Source: Luteolibacter arcticus (lineage in GTDB: Bacteria > Verrucomicrobiota > Verrucomicrobiia > Verrucomicrobiales > Akkermansiaceae). From it: a DNA stretch of 64,000 nucleotides. The stretch lies in contig NZ_JAPDDT010000003.1 of the NCBI RefSeq assembly GCF_025950235.1, forward strand, positions 558,001 through 622,000, written 5' to 3'. The notes beneath the pieces are model-generated. The model saw nothing but the letters and a program-made list of their open reading frames with translations, was not told the DNA's origin and ran no database searches. Numbering within the stretch: the first letter of the stretch is position 1; every line of letters begins with the position of its first letter. The position numbers and the translations under genes were made by a program. Below are positions 25,358 through 34,240 of this stretch, piece after piece.

Positions 25358-28185
25358 ACCGGATCACTGCCGATCTCCCCGGTGCGGATCCGCAAGTAGT
25401 CCACCAGGAGGTGCATCCCGCGGGACGCACCGAAGCGAACGCGTGCCGCCTTCCCGCGCAGCGCCGGAGGAGCGGAAAAGATCACCTCTTCCGGCCGGGT
25501 GCCATTCGCGGCAGCGCGGCAGGAAAGCGAGCCGTCTTCATTTCGCCGGAGCCACAGGTGCGTCTCGACTCCCGCGGACAGTTGATAGAAGTCCGTCGAC
25601 CCGGTCGCGAGCGCACTGTGCGCGGTGATCCGGCCATCGGTGCCGACCTGCAGACGGTGCTGCACGGCATCATCGAGCTTGCGCCGGATCTCGAAGAACG
25701 GACACACGCCACCCGAAGGCATGGTCACCACCTTGAGGATGAAGTACGCAAACCACACACTCCCATGATTGGGGAAGTCAGCCAGCACCGGCGTGTAAAC
25801 CCCGCGCACCGTATCCGAACCGGAGCCACCGGTGAGGAGCAAGGACTGCGCGCCTCGCAATGGCGTGGCGATGTGATCATACTGGTAGCCACTGGAGTCA
25901 TGGGTCCAGCCGGCGGGCTCACCGGTGCCCTCGAAGTCTTCGGCCAACAGCTCAAACCCCGCCGTGAGACGCAGGAGGGCCGGTGTGGCAGGCGGCGCGA
26001 CGTTCGGGTCGTAGCGGTAGGCACCGCAGGCATCGAGGACGGCACGCTCGTTGCCATCGAGGTCCCAGCGCAGCATCTGCGGTCCCGGCACCGCAACGAG
26101 CAGCGATCCCGGCGCGGGGCGGTAGTTTCCGAAGCCCAGCTCGGAGCCGGAGCCGGAGGCGTCGTTGATGAATCCCGGCTGGATGAAGGTGGCATCACCC
26201 GGATCCCCTTCCCCGGCGATGCTGTGGAGGCCGCGGAAGCGGGTCGGAAAGTTGCCGCCCTGCACCCGGTTGCCGATCAAGCCGCAGCCGTTGTAAACCG
26301 GCCAATTCCCGGTGCAGCGGGAGTCGCCCGCGAAGGTATCGGTCTTGCTGCCTAGCGAGCGGGTTGCGTTCAAAACCAGCATGTGGCCGAGGTGCAGGTG
26401 GCGCGGCCCCCTTTCATCATTGTAGAAAACATTGCACAACTCGCCGACGACGGTGTTGTGCGCGATGATGCAATTCCGGGTGGAGCAGTGGTCGCCGTCC
26501 GCCGCAAAGCGGATCAAGCGATTGCCGTCTCCCGCCGCTTGCTCGAAGAGATTCTGCACCACGGCGCATCCTTGCTGGAAGTCTCCCTCCCCTACGCCAG
26601 GATACTCGGCTGCGCCTTCGTTGCATTTCCAAAAGGCGTTGTAGGCCATCACCATCCCATCGGAAGTGTTGGTTGCATTGGAAGAGGACGCAAACAGCTT
26701 CGGCGGATCTCCATAGGGCACCCAATCGCAGCCGACGATAAACCTCCGGCGGCCGATCTGGTTTCCCTCGGGAAAGGAGCAGCCGCGGAACGACGCGGTC
26801 TCCACCTGCACGCGCCGGAACGTCGAGCGTAGGTGCCAAGCCCATCCCGCATCGTCGAAGATGCCATCCGTGCTGGTGCTCGCCCGGGTATCGCGGATCA
26901 CGCAGTCCTGGGTGAGCAGAAGACCGTCATTGCCCGCGGCGAACGGCTTGTTCGCGCTTCGCTCGAGCGTGCAACCCAGGAACTTGATCGCATGCGCCGG
27001 CACCAGGAAATTGCTCGCGCTGTCAGTGGTCAGCAGCGGCGTCGCTCCCGGCAGCGGCGTGATCGTCAGCCAGCATCCTCCATCAAGGACCGGCACGTCC
27101 ACGGCCTGGTTTCCGCCCATGAGCCGGTGAGTGCCGGATGCAAGATAGACCGTGGCTCCGGAAAGATCGGACCGTCCGCAGGTGGCGGTTAGATGGGCCG
27201 AGAGCGCAAGCATCGCTTGGGCCAGCGTCGCGAAAGGTGCCGCCGCCGCGGCAACGCGGCCCAGCTCGGTATCCTCGTCAGACACCACCCCACCGACCGT
27301 GCCGGTCACCGGATCCACCACCGCCACTGGGTAGCCGCGGACTCCTGCCACATCGAGCAGGAAGGATTGTGGTAAGGTGTGGTGATTCACCGCCGCGGTG
27401 GGCGAACCCGCCGTGGAATCATAGACGGAATCCAGGTCGCCGATGATGGGATAGGCTCGGAAGTTCAGCGCGACTCGCGTGTTATCCGGAAATCCTGTTA
27501 GATCGACGGTCCCGACATACTCGATCACCGGATGCGGATCGTTCTGCGTGGGATCAATCGCAGCCTCCCCGACCATTGATGAAGCCGAGTGCTCTCCCGC
27601 CGTGGCGATGAACTCCATGCAGGCCAACGGCCGTTGATCGCGTCCCGAAGCGTGGAAGCCAATGGCAGCCACCGTCACGGAGTAGTCCTTCAGCCGCTCG
27701 TAGTCGGGCAGGGTCCAGTTCGCGACTGGCACCGGATAGTCATACGTCGAGAGATTCTCCACTGGCATCGCCATCACGGCTGCGGATGGGACTCCAGCAC
27801 TACGGACCCAGCCCGCCGGAGCATGGAAGACGGGGTCAGTGCCGGAGGTGCCGGGACCGCCTGCCTTGTCGTCGTCGTAGATGAACTCCGACAGCACCGC
27901 CTCGAAACGCAACCGGCCGCCGGCCACGGTTTCCTGGTTTTGCTCGTCATTCGGATGCGCTTTCCGCTGCTGGATCGTGGCGTAAATCTGGCGCGTCACC
28001 GTCACTGGCTGGCCGGCGGAATCGAACCCTTCGCTGACCACGATGAAGTACGGCGTGAGCTCCGTCGGCGTCGTGTTCTCGGCCAAGCCGAAGTCATAGA
28101 CGGCACCGATGGCGAAGCCCTCGATTTCGAACTCCGCATACCAACCCTCGGGGGCAATGCGGACAGCCACGATGTCTCCAATCAT
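25354..28185 (-). CDS. Large protein with probable parallel-beta-helix domain, coupled to DUF1501
   Basis: The 943-aa product has no signal peptide. The N-terminal 300 residues are beta-rich and start MIGDIVAVRIAPEGWYAEFE. The middle (about 330-720) has hallmarks of a right-handed beta-helix, with Asn/Cys/Ile-rich rungs such as NLFEQAAGDGNRLIRFA, STRNCIIAHNTVVGELCNVF, NGCGLIGNRVQ and GATVYLASGTHRL. The last 200 residues look like a concanavalin-type domain (AEDFEGTGEPAGW, VWFAYFILKVVTMPSGG). No catalytic motif is assignable. Its ATG overlaps the DUF1501 stop by 4 bp. Confidence 0.65.
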   Translation of the reverse strand: MIGDIVAVRIAPEGWYAEFEIEGFAIGAVYDFGLAENTTPTELTPYFIVVSEGFDSAGQPVTVTRQIYATIQQRKAHPNDEQNQETVAGGRLRFEAVLSEFIYDDDKAGGPGTSGTDPVFHAPAGWVRSAGVPSAAVMAMPVENLSTYDYPVPVANWTLPDYERLKDYSVTVAAIGFHASGRDQRPLACMEFIATAGEHSASSMVGEAAIDPTQNDPHPVIEYVGTVDLTGFPDNTRVALNFRAYPIIGDLDSVYDSTAGSPTAAVNHHTLPQSFLLDVAGVRGYPVAVVDPVTGTVGGVVSDEDTELGRVAAAAAPFATLAQAMLALSAHLTATCGRSDLSGATVYLASGTHRLMGGNQAVDVPVLDGGCWLTITPLPGATPLLTTDSASNFLVPAHAIKFLGCTLERSANKPFAAGNDGLLLTQDCVIRDTRASTSTDGIFDDAGWAWHLRSTFRRVQVETASFRGCSFPEGNQIGRRRFIVGCDWVPYGDPPKLFASSSNATNTSDGMVMAYNAFWKCNEGAAEYPGVGEGDFQQGCAVVQNLFEQAAGDGNRLIRFAADGDHCSTRNCIIAHNTVVGELCNVFYNDERGPRHLHLGHMLVLNATRSLGSKTDTFAGDSRCTGNWPVYNGCGLIGNRVQGGNFPTRFRGLHSIAGEGDPGDATFIQPGFINDASGSGSELGFGNYRPAPGSLLVAVPGPQMLRWDLDGNERAVLDACGAYRYDPNVAPPATPALLRLTAGFELLAEDFEGTGEPAGWTHDSSGYQYDHIATPLRGAQSLLLTGGSGSDTVRGVYTPVLADFPNHGSVWFAYFILKVVTMPSGGVCPFFEIRRKLDDAVQHRLQVGTDGRITAHSALATGSTDFYQLSAGVETHLWLRRNEDGSLSCRAAANGTRPEEVIFSAPPALRGKAARVRFGASRGMHLLVDYLRIRTGEIGSDPV

Positions 28186-30101
28186 GCCTCGGCGGAGATG
28201 GTTAGGATGTTGCCATACGCGCTTTCACCGGCAGCGTTATAGGCCTTGATCCGTGCAAAATAGGTCGCGGGCCGGGGAAAGGTCACCGTTGTATGACTCG
28301 AACCGGCGGCGATCTCGAAAATATTGGGAAAGGTGGTGCCGTCCTTGCCCCATTCGAGGACGAAGCCGGCTTCGTTGTCCGCGCGGTCGGTCCAATGCAG
28401 CGCCAGACTGACCGGTCCCGGCATCGTGAATACCGGCGACTTCATCGTGCGGGTGCCGATGTCATTGGTCGCACTGATCCGCGCAAACACACGATCGCCA
28501 GCAGCGAGCGGGACGTTGAACACCGGATCGGTCGCACCTTCGACGAGCACGTCGTTGAGGTACCAGACATAGCCAATCGAGGCGGGAGCTCCGGTCCATT
28601 CGCCGGGCGTTGCCGTGACGACTCCGTCCACTTCGGTTAGAGTCGGCGACTGGGTATTCACGGGCACGCCGGGGCGACCGAGGAAGCCGAGCGGCGTAAA
28701 GCTACCGCCTTCCGGCAAGTAGTTCGCGAGATTCGGTAGCACCTGCGGCAAGCTTTCCACCGTGACACCGAGCCACTGCGCGAACTCGCCGAAGTAATCA
28801 TCGCAACCTGTTGTCGGGATCAGGCAGCCGCGGCCGAGATCGAGCGGCGAATCGAGTGCGAGTGACGGATAGCTGCCGTAGATCTTCCCGCCGTCCACAC
28901 TGCCGCCGACGACAAAGTGATTCCCGCCCCATCCGTCATCCGAACCGCTTCCATTTCCCGCCAAGGTGCGGCCGAACTCGGAAGCGCTGAACATTGTCAC
29001 CTGCCCTTCGACCGGTTCACCCTTCGCGATGCCGATGGCGATCAGTTGATCCCAGAAGGCACCCACCGCCGCATCGACCTGGCCTAACAGCGCGGCATGC
29101 CCTGCCAGCGCATCCGCGTGAAGATCGAAGCCATCGAGCTGCACGAAAAAGATCTGCCGCAGCGTGCCGAGGGCTTCGCGACCTTGGATCGCAAGCGCCA
29201 CCTGCCTGAGCTGGCGGCCCAGCGAGGTATCGGGAAAACTCACCGCTCCCGGCAGCGGCCCGATAGCGGCGGCGGCGTAGGCGGCATTCGACCGGAGGGC
29301 CTCACGTCGAGCTTCCAGCACCGCTTGCTTCAGATGATGTCCCTGAGCCTGCGCGAGCATCTGGTCGAGGGCATCACTCGCCGCATTGGCCAGCTCGTCC
29401 TCGGGATCGTACGCGGCCGTGTATCCCTTGAGAGGAACCGCACCCGCAACCGGATCGACCACCAGCGCGCCGCGGCCGACACCGTTCTGGAAAACAGGAC
29501 TGCCAGCCATCGATAGATTAACCGGAACCGGCGAGCCCGCGCCGCCTAACAGATCCCCGATGCGTCCAGCCCAGCCGGTGATGGATTCCTGATCAGTCAC
29601 CGCGGTCTGCCACTGTGCCGCCTGCACGGCGTGCGACCGGAGCCCGATCGGCAGCTTCTTTCCCGCCACCTCGGACTTGTCGGCAAGCGGCTCCACCAGC
29701 GTGCCGGTATTGGCCACGAAGGCGGCGTGGCCGCGGGCAAACATCTCCGCCAGCCGGGGCATCGCGGGGTGCACGCCAAAACCGCGTCCCGGCAGGTTGC
29801 GCGGCTCGATTGGCAGCAGCGCCTCCTTTGCGAGCGCCAGCGCCCCGCGGCTCTCTGCAAACTCCGCGTAGGCGTCCTCGTGCGTCGCCGATGGGCCGCT
29901 GTGGGGGACCAGCAGGTTGAAGCTATCGTTGCCACCGGAAAGGAACAGGCAGACCACCGCGCGGTATTCGCCCGCGTCCGGCGGCACGGCGGCGCGCGCC
30001 ACTCCCGCCGACCACAACGCCTGCCATACCGGATGCCAACAGGCCACGGCACTGCCCGCGCCGCCGAGAAACCGGCGACGACTCTGTAGGGAGAGACTCA
30101 A
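28182..30101 (-). CDS. Tat-exported DUF1501 protein with C-terminal Ig/FN3-like domains
   Basis: The 639-aa product has a Tat-like signal (SRRRFLGGAGSAVA) and then the DUF1501 signature VVCLFLSGGNDSFNLLVPHS, GVHPAMPRLAEMF, ITGWAGRIGDLLGGAGS, HADALAGHAALLGQVDAAVG, MFSASEFGRTLAGNGSGSDD and GWGGNHFVVGGSV. DUF1501 proteins belong to the alkaline-phosphatase/sulfatase-like superfamily and are abundant in Planctomycetes and Verrucomicrobia. From about residue 475 there are Ig-like and fibronectin-III-like modules. It is translationally coupled to the 943-aa gene. DUF1501 usually pairs with DUF1800, which is absent here. Confidence 0.9.
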   Translation of the reverse strand: MSLSLQSRRRFLGGAGSAVACWHPVWQALWSAGVARAAVPPDAGEYRAVVCLFLSGGNDSFNLLVPHSGPSATHEDAYAEFAESRGALALAKEALLPIEPRNLPGRGFGVHPAMPRLAEMFARGHAAFVANTGTLVEPLADKSEVAGKKLPIGLRSHAVQAAQWQTAVTDQESITGWAGRIGDLLGGAGSPVPVNLSMAGSPVFQNGVGRGALVVDPVAGAVPLKGYTAAYDPEDELANAASDALDQMLAQAQGHHLKQAVLEARREALRSNAAYAAAAIGPLPGAVSFPDTSLGRQLRQVALAIQGREALGTLRQIFFVQLDGFDLHADALAGHAALLGQVDAAVGAFWDQLIAIGIAKGEPVEGQVTMFSASEFGRTLAGNGSGSDDGWGGNHFVVGGSVDGGKIYGSYPSLALDSPLDLGRGCLIPTTGCDDYFGEFAQWLGVTVESLPQVLPNLANYLPEGGSFTPLGFLGRPGVPVNTQSPTLTEVDGVVTATPGEWTGAPASIGYVWYLNDVLVEGATDPVFNVPLAAGDRVFARISATNDIGTRTMKSPVFTMPGPVSLALHWTDRADNEAGFVLEWGKDGTTFPNIFEIAAGSSHTTVTFPRPATYFARIKAYNAAGESAYGNILTISAEA

Positions 30102-30263
30102 TTCGGGGGGAATTGGAACGGTAGAACACCAGTTCCCGTGCCATTTGCGCGGCCCCCTGTCGAAGCATTTCCGCAGTCACCCTCCCGCAGGAAGCGGGAC
30201 AATTCCTGTCGCCAGGGCGGCTCCGGGATTGGCAGGCACCGGTTCCCCGTCTCAGATCGCCGC

Positions 30264-30857
30264 GTGAACCTGCTCGCCCTCGCCGTCACCCTGTTTCTGG
30301 TGCTCGATCCCTTCGGCAACGCGGCGATTTTCCACTCTGTCCTCTCGAAGATCCCGGAAAACCGGCGGCGCACGGTGCTGCTGCGCGAGTTGCTGTTCGC
30401 GCTGGCGATCCTGTTAGGATTCCTGTTCGTCGGCAAACACCTCCTCGGATTCCTCGGAGTGCGCCCGGCCACGCTGAGCATCTCCGGTGGCATCCTGTTG
30501 TTCCTGATCGCCCTCGGCATGGTCTTCCCCACCCGCTCGATGCTCGGAGAAACGGGCGACGAGGAGCCGTTCATCGTCCCGCTCGCCGTGCCGTTGATGG
30601 CCGGCCCGTCGAGCATCGCGATCATTTTGCTGACGGCGTCGAAATACCCGCAAGCGATCGGTTCGATCGCGCTCGCGGTCAGCGCAGCCTGGCTGGTGTC
30701 GGCGGTGATCCTGCTGCTCTCGCCCGCGATCCTGAAGCTGTTGGGCACCAAGGGCACGCGCGCGCTGGAACGCCTGATGGGCCTGCTGCTGATCCTGGTG
30801 GCCGTTCAAATGTTCCTCGACGGGGTCTCCACCTACAGCGCATCCTCCGCGCCGTGA
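30264..30857 (+). CDS. MarC-family integral membrane protein
   Basis: The 197-aa product starts at GTG 30264 (NLLALAVTLFLVLDPFGNAA). It has six membrane segments and the MarC/YhgN signatures LDPFGN, SGGILLFLIALGMVF, PLAVPLMAGPSSIAIILLTA and GLLLILVAVQMFLDGV. MarC proteins are inner-membrane proteins of unknown transport role, and the former drug-resistance link is not supported. I reject the earlier in-frame ATG at 30138 because its product is Arg-rich and extends before the first helix. It overlaps the acylphosphatase gene by 4 bp (GTGA). Confidence 0.9.
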   Translation: MNLLALAVTLFLVLDPFGNAAIFHSVLSKIPENRRRTVLLRELLFALAILLGFLFVGKHLLGFLGVRPATLSISGGILLFLIALGMVFPTRSMLGETGDEEPFIVPLAVPLMAGPSSIAIILLTASKYPQAIGSIALAVSAAWLVSAVILLLSPAILKLLGTKGTRALERLMGLLLILVAVQMFLDGVSTYSASSAP

Positions 30858-31129
30858 TAGCCCGCCGTGTGATTTTCGAGGGCCGCGTCCAAGGCGTCGG
30901 CTTCCGCTACACCACCAAGGACATTGCCAAGGGCTTCGAAGTCTGCGGCTCGGTGAAGAATTTGCCCGACGGCACCGTGGAGCTCGACGTGATGGGCGAG
31001 CGCGAGGAGGTGGAGGCCTTCATCAACGAGATCGCCGAGGAAAGCGCGCTGGCCCACCACATCAAGGGCATGCACGTGAAGAACATCCCGCCGCTGGAAG
31101 GCGTGAAGGGATTCACGATCGAGCGGTAG
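30854..31129 (+). CDS. acyP: Acylphosphatase
   Basis: The 91-aa product has the whole acylphosphatase fold: RVIFEGRVQGVGFRYTTKDI (phosphate loop GRVQGVGFR with the catalytic Arg), GSVKNLPDGTVELDVMG (with the catalytic Asn) and the C-terminal GFTIER strand. It hydrolyses acyl-phosphates such as carbamoyl phosphate in the cytoplasm. It starts with GTG overlapping the marC stop (GTGA), so the two genes are co-translated. The length is normal for the family. Confidence 0.96.
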   Translation: MIARRVIFEGRVQGVGFRYTTKDIAKGFEVCGSVKNLPDGTVELDVMGEREEVEAFINEIAEESALAHHIKGMHVKNIPPLEGVKGFTIER

Positions 31130-31205
31130 CGGCCGTTCGCAGGATGGCTGGTGCCGGGATCTCCCCCGAAACTTCCGCCAAATTGGCGAGTTGCAGGAGT
31201 TGCGC

Positions 31206-34142
31206 ATGAAATGCCTCCTCCTCTCCGCCGCAGCGTGGCTGGTTCTTGCGACCTCCCTCCACGCCGTCGCGCCGCTGATCGGCGATGTAGCGGACCGGGT
31301 CATCGCTCAGGGCACGAACACCGGCACGCTCTATTTCGCGGTCGGCGATACGGAAACGAGCTTCAACGAGCTCACCGTGGCGGCTGCGTCCAGCAATGCG
31401 GCGCTGCTGCCCAACTCACCCACGAACCTGGCTCTGGGCGGAACGAACTCCCAGCGCACGATCATCGTGACGCCCGCAGCCAGGCAAACGGGAACCTCCA
31501 TCGTCACGCTGACCGTCACTGATGGCGAGAGTCTAACCGCCAGCAGTAGCTTCACTCTTACGGTTACAGCGCCAAACACCCCGCCATCCATCACCGCACT
31601 TGCCGGGCACCAGATCGCGACTCCGGGTGACTCCCCTGCGGTCATCCCTTTCACGATCGCTGACAGCGAAACGGCAGCCGGATCGCTGACCGTGACCGCT
31701 ACTTCCTCAAACACCACACTCGTTCCGAACTCCGCACTTTCCGTCGGCGGCAGCGGAGCGAACCGCACGATCCAAGTCAGCCCGGTCGCCGGTCAAAGGG
31801 GTGCCGCAGTGATCAAGCTGCGCGTGACGGATCCGCTCGGTGCGTCGGCACAGGGCGAGTTCGTCTTTGGCGTGATCGATCCTGCCTCGGCTAATAGCTT
31901 CATCAGACAGCCGCGGGGCATCTACCTGCTCGACAGCACCGCGGGAACCCAGATCGGCGGCGTGCCGATGCGTGACGCCAACCTCCGCAATCTGCCCTTC
32001 ATCGACGGCTACGTCCTCCGCACCGAGTGGTCCACGCTGGAGCCGGCCGACGGGGTCTTCGACTTCACCATTATCGACAACATCCTCGCAAAGCTCCCCG
32101 CCGGACAGAAACTGTCGTTTATCCTCAACACCGGAGCGCTACCTCCTTGGCTCAATAGCCTGCCCGGCGTCACGACCCACACCGCTGGCACGCCCGCCGT
32201 GACGCGCCCGCTGCCGTGGGATGCCGTCGCACGCGAGCGTTACCGGCTGATGCTGGTCGCGCTGGGAAACCATGTGGTGGATGGCGTGCCATTCAGGGAT
32301 CACCCGCGGCTGGCAGTGATCAATGTTGGCATTCCCGGGCTCAAGGGTGGCATCCGCGAGCTCGACGAAATCCGGATCCGCAATCTGCCGGGGTACACCC
32401 GAACGGTTTTCCAAGACGGCATCCTCGCTCATCTCGCGAACATCACCGCGAACTTCCCGGACGTCCCGGTACAGATCGGCTTCTGGGCCTACACCGACGC
32501 GACCAGCAGCCCGGCCGCTTGGGAAATCCTGCGCGGTCTGATCCTCCAGCAGCACGACGGCGTAGTCCGGCCGAGGGTCGGATTCTGGATGGAGAACCTC
32601 GCCGCCAACCGGCCCGCGGCCGAGGCCGATCCGTGGAGCGGCTTGCCGAACACCACCTACGCGGCACCCCTGCACCTTTCGCAAAACCACACCTTTGTCG
32701 GCTATCAGGTGCTCGGCTCATGGGCGAGGCCATTCAGTGCATCCCACGTGGACAACAACCTCAACGGAACCCCTGAGGATGGCATGGACTACGGGTTCAA
32801 CACCTTCCAGTGCCGCTACTACGAGCACTACCAGGGCGACGTGGACTTCGCACCCCATGCGGCGGAATTCCAGCGCTGGCACGACTTCCTCAATGCACTA
32901 CCCGGTCCGCCGCCGTTCACCCTGAGCAATGGCGAGGGTGGCACGACCTTCAACGGCATCAGCGGAGCCTCATTGAATCTGGTGCTCACCGCCACCGGCG
33001 GCTCGGAGCCCTACACGTGGACCGTCACCGGCGGGGCTTTGCCCGATGGAATCGAGCTTGCCAGCAACGGCACGCTCGCCGGCCACTCGACACAGACCGG
33101 CATTCATACCTTCACCGTCCAAGCCACCGACGCCAGCGGCGCGACGGCGGCCCGGGAGTTCACCCTCACCTTGGCAGCATCAAGCGCTTCCACCGTCACG
33201 GCGACGCGCAATCCCGACTACACAGTGACGCTGGAATGGCCCGCCACCATCGGTGGTTGGTTTCAGGTGGAATTCAGCGAAAACCTGAGCGACTGGACCT
33301 TGCTCGGGAGTTCCACGAAAGCCACCACCACCACCATGTCGTGGACCGACGATGGAACGCTGACCGGCACCCATCCTTCAGTCACAAGCAAGCGCTTCTA
33401 CCGCATCCGGGATTGGGGTGTGTTCGAGGTTTCCTTTACCGCCACCCGCTTCACTTACGTCGATAGCGAACGCACCGTGACCGGGCTTTTCAGAATGCCC
33501 GCGCTTGCCGGACGCTTGCCAGCGCTGGTGATCAATCACGGCACCGGCGGCACCACCCAGCCGAATGGCTTCACCGACCGGCGGGCGCAGGAAATGAGCC
33601 CATGGGGCTTGTTCTGCATCGGCCCCGACCTGACCCATACCCAGGGCGCGGTCGTGGACTTGGAGACCTTCGGCTATTCCCCGGAAAACCTCGCCCGCAA
33701 TCTTGCATGCATCGCCGTGCTTTCGACGCGCAGCGATGTCGACCTGAACCGCCTCGCGATGTGGGGCCATAGCCGCGGTTCGTTCAATTCGATCGGCGTG
33801 GCCTCCGTCCTGGGAAAGCGTCTTCGTGCGCTCGGCTTCAGTGCCGGTGGCGTGACCGAAGACCCGCTTGAAGCATCCATTCCAACCGTCGCCGAGGCCG
33901 CCGGAATCACGGCACCCACCATCCTGTTTCACGGAAGCACCGACAACGTGGTTGCCTCCTCCACTTCGCTTCTCTTGCAAACTCAACTGAGCGCACGCGG
34001 CATCCCTAACAACCGGATGATCTACGATACCACCGGCTTCAGCGCCGGCGATGCCCACAGCATCCAGAATGTCCCCGCCATCAATAGCGACATGCTCTCC
34101 CTGTGGCATGCCTGGTTGATCTCGCACGAGGTGCTGCCTTGA
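31206..34142 (+). CDS. Exported multidomain protein: Ig-like repeats, glycosidase-like barrel, putative Ig, esterase
   Basis: The 978-aa product starts at ATG 31206 with a signal peptide (MKCLLLSAAAWLVLATSLHA). Two tandem Ig/cadherin-like repeats of about 100 residues each share the endings TIIVTPAARQTGTSIVTLTV and TIQVSPVAGQRGAAVIKLRV. A TIM-barrel-like region (about 235-575) follows, containing GYVLRTEWSTLEPADGVFDF, LAVINVGIPGLKGGIREL and GFWAYTDATSSPAAW. Next come a putative-Ig (He_PIG) domain ending GIHTFTVQATDASG and a beta segment with FQVEFSENLSDWTLLGSS. The C-terminal alpha/beta hydrolase has ALVINHGTGGTT, nucleophile GHSRGS and an Asp/His pair in FHGSTDNVV and GDAHSIQ. It probably deconstructs a decorated polysaccharide. 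Confidence 0.75.
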   Translation: MKCLLLSAAAWLVLATSLHAVAPLIGDVADRVIAQGTNTGTLYFAVGDTETSFNELTVAAASSNAALLPNSPTNLALGGTNSQRTIIVTPAARQTGTSIVTLTVTDGESLTASSSFTLTVTAPNTPPSITALAGHQIATPGDSPAVIPFTIADSETAAGSLTVTATSSNTTLVPNSALSVGGSGANRTIQVSPVAGQRGAAVIKLRVTDPLGASAQGEFVFGVIDPASANSFIRQPRGIYLLDSTAGTQIGGVPMRDANLRNLPFIDGYVLRTEWSTLEPADGVFDFTIIDNILAKLPAGQKLSFILNTGALPPWLNSLPGVTTHTAGTPAVTRPLPWDAVARERYRLMLVALGNHVVDGVPFRDHPRLAVINVGIPGLKGGIRELDEIRIRNLPGYTRTVFQDGILAHLANITANFPDVPVQIGFWAYTDATSSPAAWEILRGLILQQHDGVVRPRVGFWMENLAANRPAAEADPWSGLPNTTYAAPLHLSQNHTFVGYQVLGSWARPFSASHVDNNLNGTPEDGMDYGFNTFQCRYYEHYQGDVDFAPHAAEFQRWHDFLNALPGPPPFTLSNGEGGTTFNGISGASLNLVLTATGGSEPYTWTVTGGALPDGIELASNGTLAGHSTQTGIHTFTVQATDASGATAAREFTLTLAASSASTVTATRNPDYTVTLEWPATIGGWFQVEFSENLSDWTLLGSSTKATTTTMSWTDDGTLTGTHPSVTSKRFYRIRDWGVFEVSFTATRFTYVDSERTVTGLFRMPALAGRLPALVINHGTGGTTQPNGFTDRRAQEMSPWGLFCIGPDLTHTQGAVVDLETFGYSPENLARNLACIAVLSTRSDVDLNRLAMWGHSRGSFNSIGVASVLGKRLRALGFSAGGVTEDPLEASIPTVAEAAGITAPTILFHGSTDNVVASSTSLLLQTQLSARGIPNNRMIYDTTGFSAGDAHSIQNVPAINSDMLSLWHAWLISHEVLP

Positions 34143-34159
34143 GCGCGGCACCACCGCAG

Positions 34160-34181
34160 GCGTCCCCGAAAGTGGGGACGC
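34160..34181. terminator. Hairpin after the multidomain hydrolase gene
   Basis: The 8-bp stem GCGTCCCC / GGGGACGC encloses the loop GAAAGT, 17 bp after the stop codon. There is no U-tract. It may be a terminator or a small REP-like element. Confidence 0.5.
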
Positions 34182-34240
34182 AGGAAATCGATTTCCCCAT
34201 TCCCATCCGCCGGCCGGGGGCCTAGGGTGCGAGTGAACCC

